64,000 bases of DNA from JAWVFM01 sp963739355 (GTDB taxonomy: Bacteria > Actinomycetota > Thermoleophilia > Solirubrobacterales > 70-9). Numbering within the stretch: position 1 is the first letter of the stretch; every line of letters begins with the position of its first letter. Positions 24,660 to 32,118 of the stretch are shown in pieces. A model generated the notes under the pieces. It searched no databases. It was not told the DNA's origin and worked only from the letters and a program-made list of their open reading frames with translations. The DNA lies in the NCBI GenBank assembly GCA_963739355.1, contig CAVUAD010000005.1, positions 496,001-560,000 on the forward strand. Reading direction: 5' to 3'. The translations under genes were made by a program, and so were the position numbers.

Positions 24660-24747
24660 CCCGATCTCATCTCCGTCCCAGACCCCGGTGCGCCCGCGGC
24701 AGATCGATCATATGCTCCGTGCGGCCGAGGGCTCCCCTGAAAGTCTT

Positions 24748-24986
24748 TCAGGAATCGTCGGCGCGCGCCACCGGCATGCCGATCCCGGCGCGGCGATCGA
24801 GGCGGCCCTGGGCAACGCTGGCCGCCCGCGCGAGCGAGCGCAGCCGGCCGGGGTCGGAGGGGTGGGAGTACGACCACGCCTTGTAGAGGCGGTAGCGGTC
24901 GCTGGCGTGCTGGGCCTCCTGCCTCAGCTCGCGCAGCTGGACGGCCTGCTCGTAGGTGAGCCCGCCTGATCGAGCTTGGCACTCAT
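24748..24986 (-). pseudogene. Small conserved-looking soluble protein, one-base frameshift
   Basis: From ATG 24986 the frame gives MSAKLDQAG and then runs out of frame. Restoring one G in the GGG run at 24961-24963 continues as LTYEQAVQLRELRQEAQHASDRYRLYKAWSYSHPSDPGRLRSL to a TGA at 24748, for exactly 79 residues. The restored protein is helical, charged and gene-like, whereas the unshifted frame stops after 20 codons. A homopolymer sequencing error or a recent inactivating deletion explains this. The function is unknown. Its start abuts the divergent winged-helix gene and their shared palindromic operator. Confidence 0.6.
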
Positions 24987-24997
24987 GGATTCAGTTT

Positions 24998-25020
24998 ACC
25001 ATTGGTTCATGAATTTCATG
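24998..25020. promoter_or_regulatory. Overlapping palindromes, candidate operator
   Basis: An AT-rich island in GC-rich DNA contains two adjacent palindromes, ACCATTGGT (24998-25006) and CATGAATTTCATG (25008-25020), between the divergent starts of the small gene and the winged-helix regulator. Position and symmetry suggest the autoregulatory site of that regulator. A promoter for both directions must overlap it. Confidence 0.5.
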
Positions 25021-25341
25021 TCTAGTGTTGTGGGCGCGGCGGAGCCCGCGCCGCGGCCCGCGTGGGACTTCCTGACAAACCACGCCCACGTGCTGATCTG
25101 CGTTGCGAACGATCCCGGCATCCGCCTTCGCGACATCGCGGCAGCGGTCGGCATCACCGAGAGGGCAGCGCACCGGATCGTGGCCGAGCTGGTTGACGAG
25201 GGCTACGTCGTCAAGAAGCGGGAGGGCCGGCGAAATCGCTACGACGTCGTCGCCGACCTGCCCCTGCGCCATCCCCTCGCGCAGGGCCGGGAGATCGGCG
25301 ACCTGTTGGGGGTTCTCCTCGGATCCCCCGACGCTCGCTGA
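25018..25341 (+). CDS. Winged helix-turn-helix regulator (MarR/IclR-like fold)
   Basis: About 107 residues from ATG 25018 (ATG 24987 and 25009 are in-frame alternatives). The core reads AWDFLTNHAHVLICVANDPGIRLRDIAAAVGITERAAHRIVAELVDEGYVVKKREGRRNRYDV, a complete winged helix with recognition helix at ERAAHRIVAEL and wing KKREGRRNRY. There is no ligand-binding domain, only a short helical tail (LRHPLAQGREIGDLLGVLLG), probably for dimerisation. It is likely autoregulated through the palindromes overlapping its start. Confidence 0.85.
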   Translation: MSSVVGAAEPAPRPAWDFLTNHAHVLICVANDPGIRLRDIAAAVGITERAAHRIVAELVDEGYVVKKREGRRNRYDVVADLPLRHPLAQGREIGDLLGVLLGSPDAR

Positions 25342-25383
25342 CGAGCCCGGGAGATCGGCGAGCGGGCGCGTAGAGTTCCGCTG

Positions 25384-26418
25384 GTGCGCGCCGTCACCTT
25401 CCAGGCCCCGGGCGAGGTCCGGGTGGACGAGAAGCCGGACCCGGTGCTCGAGGGTGCCGGCGACGCGATCGTGCGCGTCCAGGCGAGCGGGATCTGCGGC
25501 TCGGACCTCCACATCTACCACGGGCGGGTGCAGATCGAGGCCGGGTTCACGATCGGCCACGAGTTCGTCGGCACGGTCGTCGAGGTTGGCGATGACGTCA
25601 CGCGCGTCGCGGTCGGGGACCGGGTGCTCGGCACCTACTGCACCGCCTGCGGCGATTGCTTCTTCTGCCGCCGCGGCGACTTTCACAAGTGCGACTCCGG
25701 CCGGGTGTTCGGGCACGGCGCGACCCTGGGCTCCCTCCAGGGCGCGCAGGCCGAGCTCCTGGAGGTTCCCAACGCGGACCTGACGCTTCGCAGGGTGCCG
25801 GACGGTGTGGCCGACGACGTCGCGCTGTTCGCGGGCGACGTCATGGGAACCGGCTACCACGCCGTGGTCGAGACCGGGGTGGGGGAGGGCGACTCGGTTG
25901 CCGTTCTCGGGCTCGGGCCGGTGGGCCTTTGCGCCGTGCAGGCCGCGAAGGCGGCGGGTGCGGAGCAGGTGTTCGCGATCGACACGGTGCCCGACCGCCT
26001 CGAGATGGCGCGGTCCTTCGGCGCGACGCCGCTTCACCTCACGGAGGCCGACGTCCGCGGCGAGATCAAGGCTGCGACCTCCAGACGCGGAGTCGACCAG
26101 GCGATCGACGCGGTCGGCCACCCCGACGCGCTCGATCTCGCCTGCCGGCTGGCGCGCAAGGCCGGGACGGTCTCTGCCACCGGGGTCTATGCGGAGAAGA
26201 TGGAGTTGCACATGGGCGTGATCTGGATCAAGGCGCTGACGCTGAAGACCGGTCACGCGAACGTCATCAAGCACGTGGACCCTGTGCTGGAGGCGATCGC
26301 CGCCGGCCGCCTGGACCCGGCGCCGCTGGTCACGCACCACATGGCGCTGGACGACGCGCCGGAGGCGTACGAGATCTACGACCGCCGCGAAGCGCTGAAG
26401 ATCGTCCTCTCCCCGTAG
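25384..26418 (+). CDS. Zinc-dependent alcohol dehydrogenase (MDR family)
   Basis: A 344-residue medium-chain dehydrogenase. The catalytic zinc site is C in GICGSDLHIYHG and HE in IGHEFVGTVVEVGD. The structural-zinc cluster is C-T-A-C-G-D-C-F-F-C with a later Cys in FHKCDSG. The Rossmann motif is VLGLGPVGLCAVQAA. It resembles glutathione-independent formaldehyde/sorbitol-type Zn-ADHs acting on secondary alcohols or polyols. The GTG start at 25384 gives standard length. It follows the winged-helix gene after 42 bp and may be its target. Confidence 0.92.
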   Translation: MRAVTFQAPGEVRVDEKPDPVLEGAGDAIVRVQASGICGSDLHIYHGRVQIEAGFTIGHEFVGTVVEVGDDVTRVAVGDRVLGTYCTACGDCFFCRRGDFHKCDSGRVFGHGATLGSLQGAQAELLEVPNADLTLRRVPDGVADDVALFAGDVMGTGYHAVVETGVGEGDSVAVLGLGPVGLCAVQAAKAAGAEQVFAIDTVPDRLEMARSFGATPLHLTEADVRGEIKAATSRRGVDQAIDAVGHPDALDLACRLARKAGTVSATGVYAEKMELHMGVIWIKALTLKTGHANVIKHVDPVLEAIAAGRLDPAPLVTHHMALDDAPEAYEIYDRREALKIVLSP

Positions 26419-26425
26419 AACCGTG

Positions 26426-26449
26426 GTTCGCGCACACGCGGAGGGGTAG
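26426..26449 (+). promoter_or_regulatory. Candidate sigma-B-type promoter of the PASTA lipoprotein
   Basis: GTTC (26426-26429), exactly 14 nt, then GGGTAG (26444-26449), the same layout as the promoters in the stress locus at 58-61 kb. The predicted transcription start would be only a few bases before the ATG at 26460, giving a nearly leaderless mRNA. Confidence 0.45.
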
Positions 26450-26459
26450 ATATCCGCCA

Positions 26460-26891
26460 ATGCGTCTTGCGCGCTCAACGGTTGCGATGGTGGCAATGGT
26501 CGCCGCGCTCGGTGGCTGCGGGCAGGCAGGACCGACCACGGCCCCGGGCGGGGCGCTCACCGGCCGGACGATGAGCGAGCTCACCGCGGCCGCTCACTCC
26601 TCCGAGGCATTTCGGCGCCGGCAGCTTGGGGGCGGCTCCGTCCGCGTTCCGGCGGTCGTCGGCAGGCAGTTTCAGGCGGCCGTCCGCGTCATCCGTGCCG
26701 CCGGGCTCAGCCACAAGTCGCAGGGCTTCACCGGGTCGGTCGGCGAGCCGAGCTACTCGGGACGCTGCCTGAAGGTTTCGACGCAGGCCCCGGTGCCGGG
26801 AACGAAGGTGGCCAGAGGCTCGACGGTCTCGATCATGTACGGGGGCTGCGGCAAGCACGTGTACAAGACCGGGCTCCACCCCTCCGGCTGA
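26460..26891 (+). CDS. PASTA-domain lipoprotein
   Basis: A 143-residue lipoprotein. A signal peptide (MRLARSTVAMVAMVAALGGC) with lipobox precedes a ~40-residue linker and one PASTA domain (residues ~60-125: VRVPAVVGRQFQAAVRVIRAAGL through STQAPVPGTKVARGSTVSIMYG). PASTA units bind muropeptides or beta-lactam-like structures and usually occur on Ser/Thr kinases or PBPs. A stand-alone lipoprotein version may sense or bind peptidoglycan. The stop codon lies inside the left arm of a strong bidirectional terminator. Confidence 0.85.
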   Translation: MRLARSTVAMVAMVAALGGCGQAGPTTAPGGALTGRTMSELTAAAHSSEAFRRRQLGGGSVRVPAVVGRQFQAAVRVIRAAGLSHKSQGFTGSVGEPSYSGRCLKVSTQAPVPGTKVARGSTVSIMYGGCGKHVYKTGLHPSG

Positions 26892-26939
26892 GCCCGTCCC
26901 TCATGACCCCCTATAGGGACCAAGGAGGGACGGGCTCAG
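26888..26939. terminator. Bidirectional hairpin between convergent genes
   Basis: Arms 26888-26902 and 26925-26939 are perfect 15-bp complements. The loop contains a second palindrome (CCCTATAGGG), so the structure can be a stacked or branched stem. It spans the stop codon of the plus-strand gene (26891) and the stop of the minus-strand gene (26936), so each gene's last codons are part of the terminator. Confidence 0.75.
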
Positions 26940-27181
26940 GGGTTGGCTTGGTGGGCGAGTCGGATGTGCGCTCTCGCCACGGCCACGAAGTCGCGACGCA
27001 GGGGCGTGCCGGAGCCGTCGAGGCTCGCGAGCTCGACGTCGACGAGGGGGACGAAGGCCAGCTCGCCGTTGTTCAGGAAGTCCGAGAGGCGGCTACGGTG
27101 CCCCTCGCGCGGGAGGGTCAGGTCGCCCGAGATGACGTAGCGGTCGGTCTCGAGGACGACCCGGATGACGCGGCTCTCCAT
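26936..27181 (-). CDS. Small conserved-type protein, unknown function
   Basis: An 81-residue soluble protein: VIRVVLETDRYVISGDLTLPREGHRSRLSDFLNNGELAFVPLVDVELA. The pattern (strand, GDLTLPREG, helix LSDFLN, strands, then RRDFVAVARAHI) resembles the small DUF6812-type proteins of actinobacteria and looks like a compact beta-barrel. There is no catalytic motif. It ends inside the shared terminator stem. A moderate start site is GTG/ATG at 27181. Confidence 0.7.
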   Translation of the reverse strand: MESRVIRVVLETDRYVISGDLTLPREGHRSRLSDFLNNGELAFVPLVDVELASLDGSGTPLRRDFVAVARAHIRLAHQANP

Positions 27182-27246
27182 CGCTGCAACCTATCGACCG
27201 GGCGCGGCGGCGCTTTAGGCGCGCCGGTTCGCGATAGCTTCCGCCC

Positions 27247-27744
27247 ATGAGCACGCAGCCGCGCCAACGCCAGCTCCGCTGGTGGGAGCGGGCCATCGAG
27301 GCCTTCGCCAAGACCCGCTTCGGCGGCTGGTTCGCCGTGACGATCGCAAACCCGATCGACCGGCGCCTGCTGAAGGCCAGCCGCGGGCGCCTCGGCATGT
27401 TCGTCGGGCAGCCGGTGGGGCTGCTGGGCACCACCGGCGCGAGGTCGGGGCAGCCTCGCGAGACGCCGCTGCTCTACGTCGACGACGGGCCACGGGTGAT
27501 CCTGGTCGCCTCGAACGCGGGCAACGCCAGGCACCCGGCCTGGTTCCACAACCTGAGCGCCAACCCCGCGGTGACATTCCTGCGCCGAGGGGGCCACAGC
27601 GCGGGCTACACCGCTCGCGTCGCCGAGGGCGCGGAGCGCGACGAGCTGTGGGAGCGCGTCAACGACCTCTACTCGGGCTACGAGGACTACCAGCACCGAA
27701 GCGAGGGCCGCCGCATCCCCGTCGTGGTCCTCGATCCGGCCTGA
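27247..27744 (+). CDS. F420-dependent nitroreductase-family (DUF385) oxidoreductase
   Basis: A 165-residue protein with the split-barrel signature of deazaflavin-dependent nitroreductases. LLGTTGARSGQPRETPLLYVDDGPRVILVASNAGNARHPAWFHNLSANPAV includes the G-A-R-S-G phosphate-binding turn and the HPAWFHNL segment that contacts F420. The C-terminal EGAERDELWERVNDLYSGYEDYQ is also typical. These enzymes reduce quinones, nitro compounds or enones. The intact ATG at 27247 gives the normal length. Confidence 0.93.
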   Translation: MSTQPRQRQLRWWERAIEAFAKTRFGGWFAVTIANPIDRRLLKASRGRLGMFVGQPVGLLGTTGARSGQPRETPLLYVDDGPRVILVASNAGNARHPAWFHNLSANPAVTFLRRGGHSAGYTARVAEGAERDELWERVNDLYSGYEDYQHRSEGRRIPVVVLDPA

Positions 27745-29310
27745 TCAGGGAAGCGTGTACGGACCGCAGTCGTCGGTCCCGTTCGTGTCCTTCAGCGTGT
27801 TGCCGTTCTCGTCCTTGTAGGCGATCTTGAGCTGGCCGGACGCGACGGTGACCTCGGCGTAGCTGTTGGCGTTGCCCTGGGCGCAGAACATCCCCATCCC
27901 GGATGGGGGCGCCGGCTTGAAGAAGGCGGCGGAGACCGCGGCGCCGGACCCGGGCGTTCCCGTGGTGTCGTCGATCTCCTGCGAGAAGGGCTTGGTGGCC
28001 ACAGGACCGATCACGTAGTCGTTGTACGGAGTGTCGATCGGCGCCGTCCCTGACGGGATGTTGCTTGGGGCCGAGTCGCTGTCATAGGTGCGATAGCGGA
28101 CCACGTTGGCGAGGGCTGCGTGGGTATCCGTGGTCATGAACACGAGGTTCTGCACGTTGGCGCTCTCGAGGTCCTGGAGGAGCCGCACGCGCTCGTACGC
28201 GTAGCCCTCCCAGCGGTCGTAGGGCAGCGCGTAGAACTGCTGGATCGGGACCTCGTTCATCACGACCTTCCATTTGGCCGTCGAGGTGCTCACGTCGTGC
28301 ATGAACCGGTTGTACTGGCGCGAGCCGAGCAATGTGCGGTTGGGATCGTTGATCGCGTCGAGGCAGGCCTGCGAGACCGGGTTGGCCAGCGAGGGCACCA
28401 GCCCCGAGAACGCGGTGCGCACCGATTGCGGCGCGGTCGGCGCCAGATCGGGGGAGCCGCCGTTGTCGCACACGTTGTTGGCAGACGCCTTGGCGCTCCG
28501 GAACGAGCGTTCGTCGAGGAAGAACACCTGGAGGTTCTTTCCCCACCTGAACGTGCGATAGATCCCGTTCTTGCTCGTGTAGGTGACCGGCTCGTAGTCG
28601 CGGAAGGCCTGGACGCCTGCCTTGTAGATGGCGTTGCCGTTCTCGGCCTTAGTGAAGTCGTTGATGAACTCGTGGTCGTCCCAGTGGTTGTAGAGGCCGG
28701 TCGCCTCCCGAATCTTGACCTGGTTCGGCACCGCGAGCTTCTTGCGGTACATGCCCCACTTCTGCTTGACGGTCGTGGCCGTCTGGGCACCCGGGACCTC
28801 CGGGTCGGAGTAGATCGTGTCGCCGAAGTCGATGTTGAAGTCGTTGCCCTCCGCGGCCATCGACTTGAAGGCCTTGAAGCTGCCCCAGTACGGCTTCTTG
28901 TCTCCCGCAGCGGCGACGCCCGACTCGTCGCCGGAGTAGGCGAAGTGGATCGTCTTCGACTGGCTCGCCTTCGGCGCCGTCACGAAGTGCCCCTTGTCGC
29001 TGCACTTCTTCTTGGAGCAGAACTTGTAGGAGTACTTCGTCCCGGGCTTCAGGCCCTTGAACTTCTTCTGGACGGTGAAGTCGTTGCCGGCCGACGCCTT
29101 CAGGGTGGCGGCCGTGGTCCTGTGGCCATGCGCGAGGTCGGCCTTGACCTTGCCGGCCTTCTTCGCCTGTCCCCAGACGATCGCGGAGTTCGAGGTGATC
29201 TCGCCCGCGGTGACGCCGTCGATGAACGGCCCCTTCGCGCTCGCTGCCGCCGGCAGCGCCAGCGCGGCCATCGTCACTCCCATTCCTGCCAGGCGTGGAA
29301 TCCGTCCCAC
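27745..29310 (-). CDS. phoD: PhoD-like alkaline phosphatase/phosphodiesterase, secreted
   Basis: A 521-residue exported enzyme. A signal peptide (MGVTMAALALPAAASA, which may itself be the start at ATG 29283) is followed by a fibronectin-like N-terminal domain (residues ~25-110) and the PhoD metallophosphatase domain. Metal-ligand motifs visible are NIDFGDTIYSDPE, YNHWDDHEFINDF and MTTDTHAALANV. PhoD enzymes use Fe/Ca to release phosphate from mono- and diesters. The C-terminus contains a Cys pair (MFCAQG, DDCGPY). Its stop is immediately adjacent to the stop of the convergent F420 gene. Confidence 0.92.
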   Translation of the reverse strand: MGRIPRLAGMGVTMAALALPAAASAKGPFIDGVTAGEITSNSAIVWGQAKKAGKVKADLAHGHRTTAATLKASAGNDFTVQKKFKGLKPGTKYSYKFCSKKKCSDKGHFVTAPKASQSKTIHFAYSGDESGVAAAGDKKPYWGSFKAFKSMAAEGNDFNIDFGDTIYSDPEVPGAQTATTVKQKWGMYRKKLAVPNQVKIREATGLYNHWDDHEFINDFTKAENGNAIYKAGVQAFRDYEPVTYTSKNGIYRTFRWGKNLQVFFLDERSFRSAKASANNVCDNGGSPDLAPTAPQSVRTAFSGLVPSLANPVSQACLDAINDPNRTLLGSRQYNRFMHDVSTSTAKWKVVMNEVPIQQFYALPYDRWEGYAYERVRLLQDLESANVQNLVFMTTDTHAALANVVRYRTYDSDSAPSNIPSGTAPIDTPYNDYVIGPVATKPFSQEIDDTTGTPGSGAAVSAAFFKPAPPSGMGMFCAQGNANSYAEVTVASGQLKIAYKDENGNTLKDTNGTDDCGPYTLP

Positions 29311-29320
29311 GCGAACGAGT

Positions 29321-30424
29321 CTATGCGTATTTGGCCCGCGAGTGGGCCCAGGCGATCGCGGGCCTCTCGATGACGAGCCAGCTCGCGGTCGCGACCGCTA
29401 CCGCCGCCGCCAGCACAACGGGCAGGGCGAGTGCCGGATCCAGGGGCAGCGCGCCGGCCGCACGCAGGCCGAGGATGATCGGCACGTTCCACAGGTACAC
29501 GCCGTAGGAGACGGTGCCGAGCGCGACCAGGGGCCGCCACTCGAGCGCTCGCGACCCCCGAGCCGCGGCCGCGGCGACGATGGCGGCAAACCCGAGGGCG
29601 GCCGGCAGGTCGTGGACGGTTTCCGAGGCGAACAGCAGGGGCGGCGAGCCGATCGGCCCGGAGTGGACGAGGATGTCGGCGACAACGGCGAGCGCGCCAC
29701 CCGCCGCCAGGGCTCGCGCCGCGAGCGGACTGGGCCGCCGGGTTTCGGCCACGACCGCCGCGAGCATGCCGGCGCCGAAGTAGGGAAGGGCGGCGGGAAG
29801 GACCTTGCCGAACGGCAGCGGCAGTCCCGCGAGGTAGACCACCGCGTTCCAGACGAGCCCGCCCCCGATCACGGCGAGCGGGACGGAGATCGGGTTGCGC
29901 GCGGCTCCGTCGTGGCGGGGCCGGGCGGCAAGGCGGCCGAGCAGCGGCAGCACGAGATAGAAGCTGACCTCGATCGCGAGCGTCCAGGTGGGCGGGTCGA
30001 ACGTCATCACCGTGTCGCTCGAGAAGTTCTGGCCGAACACGGCGAACAGAGGCAGCGAGCCGAGCGGCGGCAGGCGCACCCCCGGGACCGTCGAGCCCCA
30101 CAGGAGGACGAACGTGCCGGCGAGCGCCAGGTAGTAGGCGGGCAGGATCCGCGCTGCGCGCCGCACGAGGTACGGCCGCAGGGCGGGGGCGGGACGGCCC
30201 CGCAGCGCCGCGCGCGCCCACGGCGTGTAGAGCAGGTAGCCCGAGAGCGCGAAGAACAGGACCAGGCCCAGCCGCCCCGAGTCCCAGGCATGATCGCCCA
30301 GCGAGCTCATGGCCGAGCTCGGCGCGAGGCGGGCGTAGAGCCACACGTGAAAGGCCAGCACGGCGAGCGCGGCGACTCCGCGCAGGCCGTCGAGGGCGTC
30401 GGCTCGGTTCTGGCGCCCGGGCAT
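29321..30424 (-). CDS. Acyltransferase family 3 (OafA/YrhL-like) membrane protein
   Basis: A 367-residue protein with about ten membrane helices. The family motif near the N-terminus is RADALDGLRGVAALAVLAFHVWLY (the catalytic His), followed by GRLGLVLFFALSGYLLYTPW and the R-rich RRAARILPAYYLAL, all characteristic. It transfers an acyl group to a carbohydrate or cell-wall/exopolysaccharide acceptor at the membrane. There is no C-terminal SGNH domain. ATG 30424 is preferred because upstream starts lead into the divergent kinase promoter. It is divergent from the kinase gene. Confidence 0.9.
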   Translation of the reverse strand: MPGRQNRADALDGLRGVAALAVLAFHVWLYARLAPSSAMSSLGDHAWDSGRLGLVLFFALSGYLLYTPWARAALRGRPAPALRPYLVRRAARILPAYYLALAGTFVLLWGSTVPGVRLPPLGSLPLFAVFGQNFSSDTVMTFDPPTWTLAIEVSFYLVLPLLGRLAARPRHDGAARNPISVPLAVIGGGLVWNAVVYLAGLPLPFGKVLPAALPYFGAGMLAAVVAETRRPSPLAARALAAGGALAVVADILVHSGPIGSPPLLFASETVHDLPAALGFAAIVAAAAARGSRALEWRPLVALGTVSYGVYLWNVPIILGLRAAGALPLDPALALPVVLAAAVAVATASWLVIERPAIAWAHSRAKYA

Positions 30425-30534
30425 TCGCCAGGGATTACCCGCCCCGCCTAAATGCGAGGCGAACGCCTTGTGAGAGTCCACACACGATCCCCGCGCCGGT
30501 GTGAGGAAAGGGGCCGACCGGGTACGCACCAGCG

Positions 30535-32112
30535 ATGGGAACCACCACCGAGACCTCCCGGGGGAGGCTCCTGGCGGGGCGCTACCGCGTCACCGGCCGG
30601 GCCGGATCCGGGGGAATGGCCACAGTGCTGCTGGCGGAGGACACCGTGCTGCGGCGCACGGTCGCGATCAAGCGGCTGCACGCCGACGGCTCCGAGGCCA
30701 ACATCAAGCGGCTTCGCCGCGAGGCTCGCATCGGCGCATCGCTCGTGCATCCGAACCTCGTGGTCGTCTTCGACACGATCGACACGGACGAGGGCGACTT
30801 CATCGTCATGGAATACGTGGAGGGCCGTCCCCTGTCGGAGCTCATCGCGACCGGCGAGATCGGCAGCGACGCGGTCCTCGGCATCCTCGAGCCACTCGCC
30901 GACGCCCTCGACTACGCCCACTCGCGCGGCGTGGTCCACCGCGACGTCAAGCCGGCGAACGTCCTCATCGGCGAGGGCGGCCAGGTGAAGCTGGTCGACA
31001 TGGGGGCGGCGACCGCCAGCGACATCACCCGCGTCACCGCCGAGAACGAGGTGATCGGGACGCTCGACTTCATCGCCCCCGAACGGCTCTCGGGCGACGC
31101 GGTGGGGGAGGCCTCCAGCGACGTCTACTCGCTCGGCGTGCTCGCGTTCGAGCTGCTCTCGGGGCAGCGGCCGTGGCGATCCGAATCGCCCGCCATGCAT
31201 CTCAGCCGCTCCCTCGCCGGCCCGCCCGACCTGGCCGAACGCTGGCCCGATGGCCCGCCGCGGCTGCTGAACGCGCTGGAACGCTCGATGGAGCCCGACC
31301 CCGAGCACCGGCCGGAGTCCGCCCGGGCGCTGGTGCGCGACATCGCCGCGTCGCTGGAGGCCGCGCCGGCGACAGGGACGCTCGCGATGGCGCCGCCGAC
31401 CCAGTCGCAGGCCGCCACCGAGGAAGGCTCGCCGCCGCCGGATGAGCCTCCCGCGGCGTTCGCTTCGGCCCGCAGCCGACCGAGCCTGCCTCGCTGGCTC
31501 GCCGCGGCCGCGCTGGGCGTCGCGGGGCTGATCGTGCTCGCGCTGATCTTCGGCTCCGGCGGCGACGGCGGCAGCACGGCGAAGCTGACCGCCGGGACCG
31601 TCGCCCACGGCGGCAGGTCGCACCACGGTGGCGGCCACCGTTCCCCCAAGAACGATTCGGGCAGCGGCGCCGCGACGACGTCGAGCAGCGCGTCGTCCAC
31701 GACCTCGTCCAGCACGACGCCGCAGCCGGCCTCGACATCCCCCGCGGCCCCCGCCGGCGCCTCCGGCTCGGAGCTGAACGACCAGGGATACGCCCTGATC
31801 CAGCGGGGCGACTTCGCGGGCGCCGTGCCCATCCTCCAGCGTGCCGTGAAGGCGCTGTCGGCGGACCCCTCCTCGCTCACCTACGCGTACGCGCTCTACA
31901 ACCTCGGGCACGCGCTGCGGCTCGCCGGCCGCCCCGAGGAGGCGATCCCGATCCTCGAGCAGCGCCTGCGGATCCCGAACCAGACCGACGCGGTCCAGCG
32001 GGAGCTCGGCGCTGCGCGCGCCGCAGCAGGGGAGGCCGCCCCGCCCGCCGAGAAGCCGGGCAAGGGCCCCAAGCCGGGCAAGGGCCCGCCAGGGCCAGGG
32101 GAAGGCGACTAG
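30535..32112 (+). CDS. Membrane Ser/Thr protein kinase with extracellular TPR
   Basis: A 525-residue receptor-like kinase. The kinase domain (~16-285) has GSGGMATV, the ATP Lys46 (VAIKRL), HRDVKPAN with Asp137, a Mg loop that reads DMG (D155) instead of DFG, and the P+1 loop segment GTLDFIAPERL. A low-complexity juxtamembrane linker leads to one membrane helix (~322-342). The outer part is a Ser/Thr/His-rich stalk and two TPR-like repeats (~415-500). PknB-type kinases normally carry PASTA or other sensors outside; a TPR sensor is unusual. It ends in a Pro/Gly/Lys repeat tail. Confidence 0.9.
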   Translation: MGTTTETSRGRLLAGRYRVTGRAGSGGMATVLLAEDTVLRRTVAIKRLHADGSEANIKRLRREARIGASLVHPNLVVVFDTIDTDEGDFIVMEYVEGRPLSELIATGEIGSDAVLGILEPLADALDYAHSRGVVHRDVKPANVLIGEGGQVKLVDMGAATASDITRVTAENEVIGTLDFIAPERLSGDAVGEASSDVYSLGVLAFELLSGQRPWRSESPAMHLSRSLAGPPDLAERWPDGPPRLLNALERSMEPDPEHRPESARALVRDIAASLEAAPATGTLAMAPPTQSQAATEEGSPPPDEPPAAFASARSRPSLPRWLAAAALGVAGLIVLALIFGSGGDGGSTAKLTAGTVAHGGRSHHGGGHRSPKNDSGSGAATTSSSASSTTSSSTTPQPASTSPAAPAGASGSELNDQGYALIQRGDFAGAVPILQRAVKALSADPSSLTYAYALYNLGHALRLAGRPEEAIPILEQRLRIPNQTDAVQRELGAARAAAGEAAPPAEKPGKGPKPGKGPPGPGEGD

Positions 32113-32118
32113 CCCCCT

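Noticed and set aside
24568..24969. Plus-strand frame of 133 codons over the SDR start and small frameshifted gene
   Set aside because: Antisense to a real SDR and to the restored 79-aa gene. The composition is shadow-like.
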